A stretch of 60,693 nucleotides of DNA from positions 1 to 60,693 of the forward strand of contig NZ_BAEH01000041.1 of NCBI RefSeq assembly GCF_000241305.1, read 5' to 3'. The notes under the pieces are model-generated. The model ran no database searches and was not told the origin of the DNA. It worked only from the letters and a program-made list of their open reading frames with translations. Source of the DNA: Gordonia effusa NBRC 100432 (GTDB taxonomy: Bacteria > Actinomycetota > Actinomycetes > Mycobacteriales > Mycobacteriaceae). Below, piece by piece: positions 17,713 to 26,735 of the stretch. The position numbers were made by a program, and so were the translations under genes. Position 1 is the first letter of the stretch. Each line of letters begins with the position of its first letter.

Positions 17713-18555
17713 ATGACCGAACGCGTTGCAATCATCGGCGGCGGAAAGATCGGCGAGGCACTACTCGCCGGCCTGATTTCCTCCGGGAAACCGGTGAAGG
17801 ACCTGGTGGTTTCGGAGAAGGTGTCCGAGCGCGCCGACGAGATCGCGCAGGAATACGGCGTTCTGGTGGCCGAGCCTCGCGCGGCAGCCGAGTCGGCGAG
17901 CATCGTCGTGATCGCCGTCAAACCCGACGCGGTCGAAGGGGTACTGCGCGAGATCGGTCGTGCCGATGACGACGGCGACAACGAGCGCATCACGGTCACC
18001 TTGGTCGCCGGTCTGCCGACGTCGGTATACGAGGCCGCTCTGCCGGCCGGTTCGCCGGTAATCCGGGTGATGCCTAATACTCCGATGCTGGTCAATGAGG
18101 CGATGTGCGCACTGTCCGCGGGCCGCTATGTCAGCGATGAACAGGTCGCGAAGGTGACCGCATTGCTCAGTGCGGTCGGCAAGGTGACCGTGCTGCCGGA
18201 GAAGTTGATGGATGCGGCGACCGCGATTTCTGGTTCGGGACCCGCCTACGTCTTCCTGATGGCCGAGGCGATGATCGACGCTGGCGTCGGCTTGGGCCTG
18301 ACCCGTGTGCAGGCGTCCGAACTCGCGGTGCAGACGATTCGTGGCGCGGGCTTGTTGTTGTCGGAGTCGGGACTTTCACCGGTCGACCTGCGCGCCGCTG
18401 TCACCTCACCGGGTGGCACCACTGCCGAGGCCATCCGCGAATTCGAGGCGAACGGCTATCGACATGCCTTCTACCAGGCAACTCGTGCCTGCGCGGCGGC
18501 CAGTGCCGCCAATAGCCGTCGAGTTGACGTTGAGGGTTCGAGCGCCAATAACTAA
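17713..18555 (+). CDS. proC: Pyrroline-5-carboxylate reductase
   Basis: The last enzyme of proline synthesis, reducing pyrroline-5-carboxylate with NAD(P)H. The N-terminal Rossmann motif is VAIIGGGKIGEALLAGL; RVMPNTPMLVNEAM, AISGSGPAYVFLMAEAM and the C-terminal VTSPGGTTAEAI are the family signatures. It is 280 residues. The ATG at 17713 has AAAGG upstream and precedes the Rossmann strand directly; the frame from 17656 would overlap the thioesterase gene. Confidence 0.95.
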   Translation: MTERVAIIGGGKIGEALLAGLISSGKPVKDLVVSEKVSERADEIAQEYGVLVAEPRAAAESASIVVIAVKPDAVEGVLREIGRADDDGDNERITVTLVAGLPTSVYEAALPAGSPVIRVMPNTPMLVNEAMCALSAGRYVSDEQVAKVTALLSAVGKVTVLPEKLMDAATAISGSGPAYVFLMAEAMIDAGVGLGLTRVQASELAVQTIRGAGLLLSESGLSPVDLRAAVTSPGGTTAEAIREFEANGYRHAFYQATRACAAASAANSRRVDVEGSSANN

Positions 18556-18717
18556 CTCGTGCCCGGATTGATATCGGGTGACGTACTTCTGCGTTGCCGC
18601 AGGTAGGCGTGCTGCCCTCGACGGTGAGTTTGGGGTCATGCCGAAAAACTGACCACTCACGTCGCTTTATTCACATCTGCCACGCTAAGCTGCAAGAAGC
18701 ACGTGCGTGTCTGATGT

Positions 18718-18739
18718 CCGCAGGAGGGGAAGCCTGCGG
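18718..18739 (+). promoter_or_regulatory. Hairpin in the 5' leader of the excisionase-type HTH gene
   Basis: CCGCAGG (18718-18724) and CCTGCGG (18733-18739) form a 7-bp stem with an 8-nt purine loop. A TAAGCT hexamer at 18686-18691 could be the -10, giving a leader of about 80 nt before the ATG at 18773. The stem lies well upstream of the RBS, so any effect on translation is speculative. Nothing else was recognised between 18556 and 18772. Confidence 0.35.
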
Positions 18740-18772
18740 CCGCGACGCGTGCTCGAAAGAGGTATCGGTTTC

Positions 18773-19003
18773 ATGGCTGCAGAGAAGTCTGGAGACAGAA
18801 GCGGCACAGTGAGCAATGCTGCCAACGGCACGCAATTCCTCACCGTGGCCGAAGTCGCATCGTTAATGCGCGTTTCGAAGATGACCGTGTACCGGCTGGT
18901 GCACAGCGGCGAATTGCCTGCCGTGCGCGTCGGTCGTTCCTTCCGCGTACACGCGAAAGCGGTCCACGAATACCTGGAGACGTCCTACTTCGACGTCGGC
19001 TAG
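18773..19003 (+). CDS. Excisionase-type helix-turn-helix protein (Rv0500A-like)
   Basis: A 76-residue DNA-binding protein with an HTH_17 (MerR/excisionase-like) domain: FLTVAEVASLMRVSKMTVYRLVHSGELPAVRVGRSFRVHAKAV, in which the second helix and the arginine-rich wing are evident. It is not a phage excisionase here: the gene sits between proC and bS22 as in mycobacteria. The targets are unknown. The ATG at 18773 is preceded by AGAGG; the frame from 18707 adds 22 residues not seen in relatives as I remember them. Confidence 0.82.
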   Translation: MAAEKSGDRSGTVSNAANGTQFLTVAEVASLMRVSKMTVYRLVHSGELPAVRVGRSFRVHAKAVHEYLETSYFDVG

Positions 19004-19031
19004 TTCGGTGGACGCATAGTCGAATCGTCGG

Positions 19032-19063
19032 CTCCCCCGTGCGTGAGCGCACACACGGGGGAG
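19032..19063 (+). terminator. Intrinsic terminator after the HTH gene
   Basis: CTCCCCCGTG pairs with CACGGGGGAG around an inner GTGCG/CGCAC stem, and TTGTTGT follows the right arm. It is located 28 bp after the HTH gene stop and separates it from the bS22 transcript. Confidence 0.7.
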
Positions 19064-19212
19064 TTGTTGTGTCCTGTGTGGGTCGGTGAGCAATCCCGAT
19101 TTCGTCGTCGGGGGACCGGGCCGGTAAGCTGGCGTGGTTAGCCTCGACCGGCCGGGATCACGTCCCGACGGTCACCTTGAGTCTTAGTAACAATCGGTTA
19201 GGAAGCGCCCCA

Positions 19213-19314
19213 ATGGGTTCAGTGATCAAGAAGCGTCGCAAGCGCATGTCGAAGAAGAAGCACCGCAAACTGCTTCGTCGTACCCGAGTGCAGCGTCGCA
19301 AACTCGGTAAGTAG
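19213..19314 (+). CDS. Small ribosomal subunit protein bS22 (33 residues)
   Basis: A 33-residue, extremely basic protein: [18 protein letters not shown] at the N-terminus and [12 protein letters not shown] at the C-terminus. This matches the mycobacterial 30S protein bS22 (the Rv0500B position), which sits near the decoding centre. GGAAG precedes the ATG by 8 nt. A TAAGCT at 19122-19127 may be its -10, leaving a leader of about 85 nt. It is bracketed by terminators at 19032-19063 and 19343-19372, so it is probably a monocistronic, highly expressed gene. Confidence 0.92.
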
Positions 19315-19342
19315 GCATGTCCTCGCGCGTGCTCTGGTGAAA

Positions 19343-19372
19343 GAACCCGCCCACTCGATGCCGGGCGGGTTC
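19343..19372 (+). terminator. Intrinsic terminator after bS22
   Basis: Perfect 10-bp arms, GAACCCGCCC (19343-19352) and GGGCGGGTTC (19363-19372), with a 10-nt loop, followed by TCGCTTAT. It ends the bS22 transcript 28 bp after its stop. Confidence 0.85.
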
Positions 19373-19397
19373 TCGCTTATCTGGCTACCGTAGACCA

Positions 19398-19421
19398 ATG
19401 AGTGAGTTGAGTCATGACTGA
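19398..19421 (+). CDS. Putative leaderless upstream ORF (MSELSHD) overlapping the galE2-like start
   Basis: A TACCGT hexamer (19386-19391) is followed after exactly 6 nt by ATG at 19398, the spacing of leaderless starts elsewhere in this window. The frame reads seven codons, MSELSHD, and stops at TGA (19419-19421). The ATG of the epimerase gene (19414) lies inside this stop region in another frame. Ribosomes ending on the short ORF could re-initiate on the epimerase gene. The coding status is inferred from position only. Confidence 0.45.
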   Translation: MSELSHD

Positions 19422-20472
19422 TACTTCGACCGCGACTCCGATGCCGCCGCGTTCGGTTCTGGTCACCGGCGCATCGACATTCCTCGGCGGTTACCTGGTC
19501 GCGCGGCTGGCCGCCAATCCGGCGATCGAGACCATCGTCGCCGTTGATTCGCGTATTCCCACCAAGGCGCTGTTACGTCGAATGGGCCGCGCGGAATTCG
19601 TGCGTCTGGATATTCGCCGCCCGACCATCGCCAAGGCCATCGCCAACTACGACGTCGACACCGTGGTCCACGCGTCGACGTCGATCATGGACGATGCCCC
19701 GCACTCGGCTGCGATCAAGGAGTTCAACGTCGTGGGCGCGATGCAGGTCGTCGCGGCCTGTCAGCGCAGCCCATCGGTCAAACGCCTCATCCTGCGGTCG
19801 ACGGCGATGGTCTACGGCGCGAGCAGCAAGGATCCCTCGCATTTCACCGAGGGGGATGCCCCGCGCCGCGAGCCGTCGGGTTACGGCCGCGACCTGCTCG
19901 ACATCGAGGGCTACTGCCGTGGATTGTCCCGGCGCCGCTCCGACATCGACGTGACGATCGTTCGCTACCAGGCGATGCTCGGTCCGCGAATCCGAACCAG
20001 AATGGGCTCCTACCTGTCGTTGCCGGTGGTGCCGACGGTTATCGGGTTCTCCCCGCGGATGCAGTTCCTGCACGAAGAAGACGCGCTCGCCGCGCTGGAA
20101 CACGCGACGCTGGCCGGTAAGGCCGGAACATTCAACATTGCCGGCGACGGCGTCATCAGCCTGTCGCAGGCCATTCGTCGTGCCGGGCATATCGAATTGC
20201 CGGTGCCCAGAGGGTTGCTCGCGCCGGTGTCGGCGGCCCTTCAGGATGTCCGGTCGGTCAAATTGCGATCCAGCCAAACCGATTGGCTGACCCACGGCCG
20301 CGTTCTGGACACCACGCGAATGCGTTGCGAATTGGGTTTCGCGCCGAAGTACACGACGTCGGCGACCGTGGACGACTTCATCGAACGCGGCGCGGGCAAG
20401 CCGGTGATCGCCCCGAGTACGTGGAGCGACATCGAACGCTCGGTGATCTCGGCCGCGCATCAGCTGGTTTGA
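19414..20472 (+). CDS. NAD-dependent epimerase/dehydratase family protein (GalE2/Rv0501-like)
   Basis: A 352-residue extended SDR. The Rossmann motif is VLVTGASTFLGG (residues 15-26), with an acidic residue after strand 2 (AVDSR) that favours NAD. The region of the catalytic Ser is RSTAMVYG (about 129-135). The expected YxxxK is not present: the matching tyrosine (Tyr157) is followed by G-R-D-L, so Lys is replaced. It may therefore bind rather than convert a nucleotide sugar, or use another chemistry. The genomic position equals Rv0501; the acyltransferase gene follows, as in mycobacteria. Confidence 0.8.
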   Translation: MTDTSTATPMPPRSVLVTGASTFLGGYLVARLAANPAIETIVAVDSRIPTKALLRRMGRAEFVRLDIRRPTIAKAIANYDVDTVVHASTSIMDDAPHSAAIKEFNVVGAMQVVAACQRSPSVKRLILRSTAMVYGASSKDPSHFTEGDAPRREPSGYGRDLLDIEGYCRGLSRRRSDIDVTIVRYQAMLGPRIRTRMGSYLSLPVVPTVIGFSPRMQFLHEEDALAALEHATLAGKAGTFNIAGDGVISLSQAIRRAGHIELPVPRGLLAPVSAALQDVRSVKLRSSQTDWLTHGRVLDTTRMRCELGFAPKYTTSATVDDFIERGAGKPVIAPSTWSDIERSVISAAHQLV

Positions 20473-20618
20473 GCCTGACCAGAATGTAAGAGATTTGTGA
20501 ATATGACCGGTACCCCGCTGCGCCGGTCGGAGCGGCACCGTAGACTCTTCGGCAGACGTAATCAGATCGTTGTTCAGGCGATACGCCATCACAACCTGGG
20601 AATTTAGAGGTGCACACC

Positions 20619-21821
20619 ATGGCCGGTAGCGGGGCTTCGGATGCACGCACCGCGAAGGTGATTCAGCTTTATGCGACGCCGGGATCGGGGCCTGCCGGTC
20701 GTTCAGTCGGCGGCCGTGATGCGGGCCGAGACAAGGTTAAACGCCGGCATCCATCGCAGCAGGCCGGTGTGACCCGCGAACCATCGCGAGGCGTTCAGGT
20801 ACGCGACGGCGGACTCGGATCGTCGGGCGTCGGTCACCCCAACACTGACGGATTTGGCAAGCCGCCCGCCGAAGTGACGCCGATCAACGCCGACCTGCAA
20901 CACGACCGCGCGCCGCTACGTGTCGATCAGATCGATCCGAGCAAATCGAGCCCGCTGTTCAGCTTCGGCGGGTTGCGCGGGGCGGTCGCCGATTCGCTGA
21001 CCGCGACGGCGAGTTTCATCCGCGAGCGGATGACCGGTGAATACGACGTCGACGACTTCGGCTTCGATCCGCATTTCACCGACTCGGTGTTTTTCCCGGC
21101 GATTCGTCAGGTATACGAGAAGTGGTTCCGGGTCGAGGTAACCGGCATCGAGAACCTGCCGACCGAGGGCGGCGCGCTTCTCGTGGCCAACCATGCCGGC
21201 GCGATCCCCGTCGATGCGCTGATGACCTCGCTTGCCGTACACGACAACCACCCCGACGGTCGGCATCTGCGAGTTCTGGCCGCGGACATGGCTTTTGAGA
21301 CGCCAGGCGTCGGCGAATTGGCCCGCAAGATCGGCGCCACGTTGGCGTGCAACAGCGACGCGGAGCGCCTGCTGCGTGCCGGTGAGCTGACCGCGGTTTG
21401 GCCCGAGGGTTACAAGGGCATCGGCAAGTTGTACAAGGATCGCTATAAGCTGCAGCGGTTTGGTCGTGGCGGATTTGTCACCACCGCATTACGTACCGCG
21501 GTGCCGATCGTGCCGGTATCCATCGTCGGGTCCGAGGAAATCTATCCGATGATCAGCGATCTCAAACCGATCGCGAAAATCCTTGGGCTGCCGTATCTTC
21601 CGGTCACGCCATTGTTCCCGTGGTTCGGTCCGCTCGGTCTGATTCCGCTGCCGTCGAAGTGGCATATCCACTTCGGTAAGCCGATCGAGACCGACTCCTA
21701 CGACGAGTCAGCTGCCGATGACCCGATGGTCGTCTTCGATCTGACCGACCATGTGCGCGAAGAGATTCAGCAGACACTATTCCGGATGCTGAGCCGCCGC
21801 GGAAGCGTCTACTTCGGCTAG
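20619..21821 (+). CDS. Lysophospholipid acyltransferase-family protein (Rv0502-like)
   Basis: A 400-residue PlsC-type acyltransferase with a long, basic, probably disordered N-terminus (about residues 1-110). The acyltransferase domain begins near VEVTGIENLPTEGGALLVANHAG; the catalytic His is in NHAGAIPVD, which has a longer His-Asp spacing than the usual NHxxxxD, as in the Rv0502 group. VWPEGYKG is the second glycerophosphate-binding block and PIVPVSIVGSEEIYP the later one. The product lipid is unknown. The ATG at 20619 is favoured by GAGGTG about 10 nt upstream; the GTG at 20610 is part of that RBS. Confidence 0.82.
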   Translation: MAGSGASDARTAKVIQLYATPGSGPAGRSVGGRDAGRDKVKRRHPSQQAGVTREPSRGVQVRDGGLGSSGVGHPNTDGFGKPPAEVTPINADLQHDRAPLRVDQIDPSKSSPLFSFGGLRGAVADSLTATASFIRERMTGEYDVDDFGFDPHFTDSVFFPAIRQVYEKWFRVEVTGIENLPTEGGALLVANHAGAIPVDALMTSLAVHDNHPDGRHLRVLAADMAFETPGVGELARKIGATLACNSDAERLLRAGELTAVWPEGYKGIGKLYKDRYKLQRFGRGGFVTTALRTAVPIVPVSIVGSEEIYPMISDLKPIAKILGLPYLPVTPLFPWFGPLGLIPLPSKWHIHFGKPIETDSYDESAADDPMVVFDLTDHVREEIQQTLFRMLSRRGSVYFG

Positions 21822-21840
21822 TTTCTCGCTGGTCGCAACA

Positions 21841-21990
21841 TTCACCGCTGGTCGAGCGGACGTAGGCAAGTTCTAGCGTCGCACCTTCACACCGCTGGTC
21901 GAGTGCACGTTAGCCAGTTCCAGCGCTGCACCTTCACCGCGCTGGTCGAGTGCCGAGGAGCGCTAGCGACGAGGTGTATCGAGACCCCGC
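21841..21990. repeat. Dispersed GCTGGTCGAG repeat with ~47-bp tandem units, between convergent genes
   Basis: The 283-bp gap between the acyltransferase (plus) and HAD (minus) genes carries GCTGGTCGAG at 21847, 21894 and 21941, exactly 47 bp apart, with shared flanking words (TTCACC, AGTTC, CGCTGCACC-like). The last unit continues into GTGCCGAGGAGCGCTAGCG and ends in GTGTATCGAGACC, the same outline as the elements at 59531-59582 and 59864-59915. I see no ORF, promoter or classical terminator in this stretch. Confidence 0.75.
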
Positions 21991-22104
21991 AATCAGGTCG
22001 AATTACATTGTGCGGCTTCATGTTTGACGCCGACTGCAGTCTGCATCGTCAGCCTCGCCGAGGGAACCGCACCCTCGACGTCGCCCACACCGCAGACTCC
22101 AGAA

Positions 22105-23325
22105 CTATTTTCCCCGGAAATGCCGTGTCGCCGCGACGATACCGCTCGTCGCGGCTCCGGCAGCGCCCAGCACAACAGCCGACCGCACACCGTATTTGGC
22201 TGCTTTGCGCGCGGTGCGGAAGTCGTAGACCTCCCAGCCCCGGACCTTCGCGACGTCTTTCAGGTCCGAATCGGGGTTGATGGCAATGGCGGTGCCGACC
22301 AGCGACAGCATCGGCACATCGTTATGCGAGTCGGAATATGCGGTGCAGCGCTTAAGGTTTAGCCCTTCGCGGATCGCCAGTGAACGTACCGCGTGGGCCT
22401 TACCCGGCCCGTGCAGAATGTCGCCGACCAGTCGCCCGGTAAACACACCATCGACGCTCTCCGCGACGGTGCCCAATGCCCCGGTCAGTCCGAGCCGGGT
22501 CGCGATGGTCTGCGCCAATTCGAGCGGTGTCGCGGTGACCAACCACACTTGCTGCCCGGCATCGAGATGTTTCTGAGTCAGCGCGCGAGTGCCGGCCCAG
22601 ATCTTGTCGGCGATGAAGTCGTCGTAGATTTCCTCGCCCAGCTCGACGAGTTCACTGGTCGGCCGGCCGGCGATGAATGACAGTGCTTTCTCGCGTCCCT
22701 CGGCGACGTCGTCGGCGTTCTCCCGGCCGGTGATCCGGAACTTCGCCTGGGTCCACGCGAATTGCATGATGTCGTTGTAGGAGAAGTACTTATGCGCGGC
22801 CAGTCCACGTGCGAAATGCACGATCGAGGCGCCTTGCACCAGCGTGTTGTCGACGTCGAAGAACGCCGCTGCGGTCAGGTCGACGGGGACTGGAGGCGCG
22901 ATATCATCGTCGTCGAGAAGTTTGTCGACGGCCAGTTGTTCGGGGGTGCGTGCTTCGGCTAGCGCGGCAGCGACCCGACGTCGCTCTCGCAGGTTCTCGA
23001 AGGCCGCCCGCGCACTCGCCTCACCGGCGAGGGACTGCCGCAACTCGGCCGCGGTCTGGCGGAAACGACCACCAGCGGCCGACGCGCGCGACGCCAGCCA
23101 GGCGGCGACGCGGTTCGCGTCGTCGAGACCCAGCTCATCGACGGGGATACCCGAAACCATTGTGGCTGAATCAATTTCGTCAAGGTCGGCGTCATCGTCG
23201 ACGTCGTCGCCGTGTATGGCGCTCGGCTCAACGGCCGCGGCGTGAGTCTCCCAGTCCGACCCCTCCGCTTCGGGGATGGCATCGGGAGTGGCATCGCCAT
23301 CGGTTGAGCGGGGATCGTCAGACAC
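22105..23325 (-). CDS. HAD-IB phosphatase, SerB2/CicA-like (Rv0505c-like)
   Basis: A 406-residue protein. Residues 1-150 are acidic and helical without a known domain. The HAD core follows: motif [12 protein letters not shown] (nucleophile Asp157, acid/base Asp159), motif II VTATP, and motif [15 protein letters not shown]-terminal hydrophobic segment ([18 protein letters not shown]) may attach it to the membrane. Mycobacterial Rv0505c is annotated as a serine phosphatase homologue, but the substrate is uncertain; phospholipid head-group phosphates are also possible next to the acyltransferase gene. The GTG at 23325 has GGAGG 8 nt upstream, so it is chosen over the TTG at 23340. Confidence 0.83.
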   Translation of the reverse strand: MSDDPRSTDGDATPDAIPEAEGSDWETHAAAVEPSAIHGDDVDDDADLDEIDSATMVSGIPVDELGLDDANRVAAWLASRASAAGGRFRQTAAELRQSLAGEASARAAFENLRERRRVAAALAEARTPEQLAVDKLLDDDDIAPPVPVDLTAAAFFDVDNTLVQGASIVHFARGLAAHKYFSYNDIMQFAWTQAKFRITGRENADDVAEGREKALSFIAGRPTSELVELGEEIYDDFIADKIWAGTRALTQKHLDAGQQVWLVTATPLELAQTIATRLGLTGALGTVAESVDGVFTGRLVGDILHGPGKAHAVRSLAIREGLNLKRCTAYSDSHNDVPMLSLVGTAIAINPDSDLKDVAKVRGWEVYDFRTARKAAKYGVRSAVVLGAAGAATSGIVAATRHFRGK

Positions 23326-23418
23326 GTGGGTGACCTCCAATGGCAGCGGATGGCGGCCGGGCGTCCGGCCGCGATGTCGGCGACACCAGCCTAATCGGAA
23401 TGGCAGAGTATTACCGTG

Positions 23419-23661
23419 ATGATCGTCCTGTTGACCCGCACCGGTTGTGCGTCCTGCGTCACTGCGCGCGAGACCCTGGCCAGGATTTGCTCCGACGTTG
23501 GCCGTGAGTTCACCGAGATCGACGTCGACGACGCCGCGTCGAACGGGGACAAAACTCTTCGAGCGGAATATGGAGACCGGCTGCCGGTACTCCTACTCGA
23601 CGACGTCGAGCACAGTTATTGGGAGATCGACGAGCCGCGCCTGCGCGCGGACCTGGGCTAG
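23419..23661 (+). CDS. Glutaredoxin-like protein (DUF836/Rv0508-like)
   Basis: An 80-residue thioredoxin-fold protein with a CxxC active site, CASC, near residue 10, and the cis-Pro region [10 protein letters not shown]. It would reduce disulfides, possibly with mycothiol. The ATG at 23419 is chosen; the GTG at 23416 directly before it is an alternative. It stands directly upstream of rex, as Rv0508 stands upstream of hemA in mycobacteria. Confidence 0.8.
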   Translation: MIVLLTRTGCASCVTARETLARICSDVGREFTEIDVDDAASNGDKTLRAEYGDRLPVLLLDDVEHSYWEIDEPRLRADLG

Positions 23662-23678
23662 AGCACCGCTGACCCCGC

Positions 23679-23696
23679 TAGTGAACGAATTCACAA
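23679..23696. promoter_or_regulatory. Rex operator (ROP) in the rex-hem promoter
   Basis: TAGTGAACGAATTCACAA differs from the Rex operator consensus TTGTGAA-N4-TTCACAA at only one half-site base. It lies 21 nt before the rex start and covers the -35 region of a TATTCT -10 (23704-23709), so Rex binding should repress its own operon. High NADH releases Rex in the known family mechanism, which would raise hem expression when respiration is limited. Confidence 0.82.
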
Positions 23697-23717
23697 GCTC
23701 GGATATTCTCGCCTGCA

Positions 23718-24431
23718 ATGACCGCACTGTCCGACGACACCGTACCGACCCGGATCCCCGGGCCGGCGGTTGCTCGTCTGGCGTTGTATTTGCACGTGCT
23801 GCGCACCTATAACCAGCGTGGGGTCGCGGTCACTTCCAGCCAGCAACTCTCGACGGCTGCGGGCGTCAATCCGGCGATTCTGCGTAAAGACCTGTCCTAC
23901 GTCGGCGCCAATGGGGTACGCGGCGTCGGCTACGACGTGAGCAAACTCATCGCGCGCGTCGCGATGGCGCTGCATACCGACGACACGCACAACGTGGCGC
24001 TGGCCGGGGCAAGTCGGCTGGGCCATGCGTTGCTCGCGCATACCGGCATCGGCCGGGGGTTCACCGTCACCGCACTCTTCGACGACGATCCCGAACTCAT
24101 CGGGCGCACACTCGCCGACGATGGCCCGATTATCGAGCCGTTGCACGCCATTCCGACGTCGGGCGGCTGGGATATCGGGGTGATCGCGACGAGCGATGAC
24201 CGGGCTCAGGAGGCGTGTGACGCCTTCATCGCCGCGGGAGTACGCCAAATACTTAATGTGACCGCCACAACTCTGGTGATCCAACATGACACTCCCGGCG
24301 TGGCGGTCCGTCAGGTTGATCTAGCCTTGGAGTTGCAGGTGTTGTCTTTTCAGGCGAAGCACGCGGCTGGCGCTGCTGGCCACACGACCGCCCCAACGCC
24401 GGCTGAATACAGGGAGACGATGACGTCGTGA
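23718..24431 (+). CDS. rex: Redox-sensing transcriptional repressor Rex
   Basis: A 237-residue NADH/NAD+-sensing repressor. The winged-helix part is typical: [37 protein letters not shown] (about residues 38-73). The Rossmann domain follows, but its glycine motif is GASRLG (97-102) rather than the usual GxGNLG, a notable change at the dinucleotide site. The start ATG lies 8 nt after TATTCT and 21 nt after a near-perfect ROP. The stop overlaps the hemA GTG (GTGA), tying heme synthesis to redox state as in the Streptomyces rex-hemACD operon; M. tuberculosis lacks rex at this place. Confidence 0.9.
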   Translation: MTALSDDTVPTRIPGPAVARLALYLHVLRTYNQRGVAVTSSQQLSTAAGVNPAILRKDLSYVGANGVRGVGYDVSKLIARVAMALHTDDTHNVALAGASRLGHALLAHTGIGRGFTVTALFDDDPELIGRTLADDGPIIEPLHAIPTSGGWDIGVIATSDDRAQEACDAFIAAGVRQILNVTATTLVIQHDTPGVAVRQVDLALELQVLSFQAKHAAGAAGHTTAPTPAEYRETMTS

Positions 24432-25774
24432 GTGTTTTGTTGTTCGGTGTGTCGCATCGCAGCGCACCGGTTGACGTGCTCGAACGGCTTGCTATTTCGG
24501 ACCACGATCGACCGAAGATCGTGGACAAACTGCTTGCCGCCCGAGCGGTCTCCGAGGCGATGGTGGTGTCCACCTGCAACCGCGTCGAGGTTTACGCGGT
24601 CGTCGATGCGTTCCACCCCGCACTCGAAGCGGTCGGCGAGGTGTTAGGCGAGCACTCCGGCATGACCATCAACGACATGACCACCCACGCCTATGTGCGG
24701 TACTCCGAGGCCGCCGCCGAGCACCTGTTCACCGTTGCCGCCGGTCTCGACTCGCTCGTCGTCGGTGAGCAGCAGATCCTCGGCCAGATTCGCAACGCCT
24801 ACAGCAGCGCCGACTCGAACAAGAGTGCCGGCCGCGTACTGCACGAATTAGCTCAGCAGGCCCTGCGGGTCGGTAAGCGAGTGCACTCGGAGACCGGCAT
24901 CGACCGCGCGGGTGCCTCGGTCGTATCCGTCGCGCTACATCGCGGCAAGCTGATCGCCGGGTCGGATTACGGCTCGGCCGTCGTGCTCGGTGCCGGTGCG
25001 ATGGGCGGCCTCGCCGCGGCCAATCTGGCCCGTGAAGGCGTTAACGACCTCACCGTCGTAAACCGCACCGTCGCCAAGGCCTCGCATCTGGCCGACAACG
25101 TCCGCACCAACCACGGCATCGAGACGCACGCCGTCGGCCTCGACGGTCTTACCGAAGCGATGTCCGACGCCGACGTCGTGGTGACATGTTCGGGATCGAT
25201 CGGTTCGGTCGTCGGCGTGGGCGACGTCCATAAAGCGCTCGCTCGTCGAACCAAGTCGACGCCGCTCATCCTTTGCGACCTTGGTCTGCCGCGTAACATC
25301 GACCCGGCTGCCGCACGGCTGCCCGGCGTCCACCTCGTCGACATCGAGTCGCTACGCGGCGACGCCGAGACGCAGGCCGCGCACAAAGACACCGAGGCAG
25401 CGCGAACCATCGTCGCCGACGAATTGGCCGACTACCTGACGAGCCAACGGCAAGCCGAGGTCACGCCGACCGTCGCCGCACTACGTCAACGGGCCGCCGA
25501 CGTCGTCGAAGCCGAAATCCTGCGCCTCAATTCGCGGCTGCCCGACCTCGACGATCCGCAGCGCGACGAGGTCGCCCGGGCAGTCCGGCGCGTCGTCGAC
25601 AAACTGCTTCACGCTCCGACGGTGCGTGTCAAACAATTGGCGTCCACGCCGAACGGCGACCACTACGCCGAAGCGCTGCGTGAGCTATTCGAGCTGAAAC
25701 CCGGTGCGGCGGAATCTGTTTCGAGCGCTCCCTCGGGGAGTAGGGCAACTACGAAGGGAAGCGGCGAGAAGTGA
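24428..25774 (+). CDS. hemA: Glutamyl-tRNA reductase
   Basis: The first step of the C5 tetrapyrrole pathway: NADPH reduction of glutamyl-tRNA to glutamate-1-semialdehyde. The catalytic Cys50 lies in [25 protein letters not shown] and [23 protein letters not shown] (NADPH-binding) follow, then the C-terminal dimerisation helix with [19 protein letters not shown]. It is 448 residues. The GTG start overlaps the rex stop by 4 bp and the stop overlaps the hemC start by 4 bp. Confidence 0.96.
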   Translation: MSVLLFGVSHRSAPVDVLERLAISDHDRPKIVDKLLAARAVSEAMVVSTCNRVEVYAVVDAFHPALEAVGEVLGEHSGMTINDMTTHAYVRYSEAAAEHLFTVAAGLDSLVVGEQQILGQIRNAYSSADSNKSAGRVLHELAQQALRVGKRVHSETGIDRAGASVVSVALHRGKLIAGSDYGSAVVLGAGAMGGLAAANLAREGVNDLTVVNRTVAKASHLADNVRTNHGIETHAVGLDGLTEAMSDADVVVTCSGSIGSVVGVGDVHKALARRTKSTPLILCDLGLPRNIDPAAARLPGVHLVDIESLRGDAETQAAHKDTEAARTIVADELADYLTSQRQAEVTPTVAALRQRAADVVEAEILRLNSRLPDLDDPQRDEVARAVRRVVDKLLHAPTVRVKQLASTPNGDHYAEALRELFELKPGAAESVSSAPSGSRATTKGSGEK

Positions 25775-26694
25775 TTCGCATCGGAACGCGTGGATCGCTG
25801 CTGGCGACCACGCAGGCCGGAACCATCGCCAAAGCTTTGACCGACGCCGGCCATCCGGCCGAGCTGGTGATCATCAAGACCGCGGGCGACGAATCGGCCG
25901 CGCCGGTCGCCGAAATCGGGGTCGGCGTGTTCACCACCGCCATTCGCGTCGCGCTGCGAAACGACGAAGTCGACGTCGCGGTGCACTCGTACAAAGATTT
26001 GCCAACCACGCCTGAACCCGACCTGGTTATCGCGGCCGTCCCACCCCGGGCAGATCCCAGAGACGCGCTGGTCAGCGCGGGTAACAAGGTGCTCGGTGAG
26101 CTGCTTCCGGGCGCTACCGTCGGGACGTCGGCCCCGCGACGGGCGGCACAGCTTAGAGCATTGGGTCTCGGTTTGGAAATCCGCCCCCTAAGAGGCAACC
26201 TTGATTCTCGGTTGGGCAAAGTCGCCAGCGGTGAACTCGACGCAGTCGTGATTGCCAGGGCCGGTTTGGAGCGGATCGGGCGGACCGATGAGGTCGCCGA
26301 AGCGTTCGACCCGGTAGTGCTACTACCGGCACCGGCGCAGGGCGCACTTGCGGTGGAGTGCCGCGGAGACGATGCCCAACTGGTGAGTATTCTCACCACG
26401 TTGGACGACCCGTCCACCAGGGCGGCGATCGATGCCGAACGTGCGGTGCTCGCGGCTCTCGAAGCCGGATGTACCGCTCCGATCGGAGCGCTCGCCGAGG
26501 TGGTCGAGTCACTCGACGACGATGGACGCGTTTTCACCGAACTGTCGCTACGCGCGGCGGTCGCGGCGGAGGACGGATCAGACCTGATCCGGGCCTCGCG
26601 GGTGGGACCGGTCGATCAGCCGAGACAACTGGGTGAGGCGCTTGCCGCGGAATTACTTGAGCTGGGAGCCGGAGAGCTCTACGGCGACAGGTAG
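25771..26694 (+). CDS. hemC: Hydroxymethylbilane synthase (porphobilinogen deaminase)
   Basis: Joins four porphobilinogen units into hydroxymethylbilane. Conserved segments are [48 protein letters not shown] and the dipyrromethane cofactor Cys234 in [11 protein letters not shown]. It is 307 residues, normal for the family. The GTG start overlaps the hemA stop. Confidence 0.96.
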   Translation: MIRIGTRGSLLATTQAGTIAKALTDAGHPAELVIIKTAGDESAAPVAEIGVGVFTTAIRVALRNDEVDVAVHSYKDLPTTPEPDLVIAAVPPRADPRDALVSAGNKVLGELLPGATVGTSAPRRAAQLRALGLGLEIRPLRGNLDSRLGKVASGELDAVVIARAGLERIGRTDEVAEAFDPVVLLPAPAQGALAVECRGDDAQLVSILTTLDDPSTRAAIDAERAVLAALEAGCTAPIGALAEVVESLDDDGRVFTELSLRAAVAAEDGSDLIRASRVGPVDQPRQLGEALAAELLELGAGELYGDR

Positions 26695-26735
26695 CGGATA
26701 CGGTAGCCCCGCCACGGGGCAGGAGAGTGCGACTC

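Noticed and set aside
18773..19003. Phage excisionase marking an integrated element
   Set aside because: No integrase, att-like repeat or phage gene is nearby, and the same gene stands between proC and bS22 in mycobacteria.
19573..20646. A 357-codon minus-strand frame opposite the galE2-like gene
   Set aside because: Antisense shadow with His/Arg/Gly bias; the plus strand has a clear Rossmann motif.
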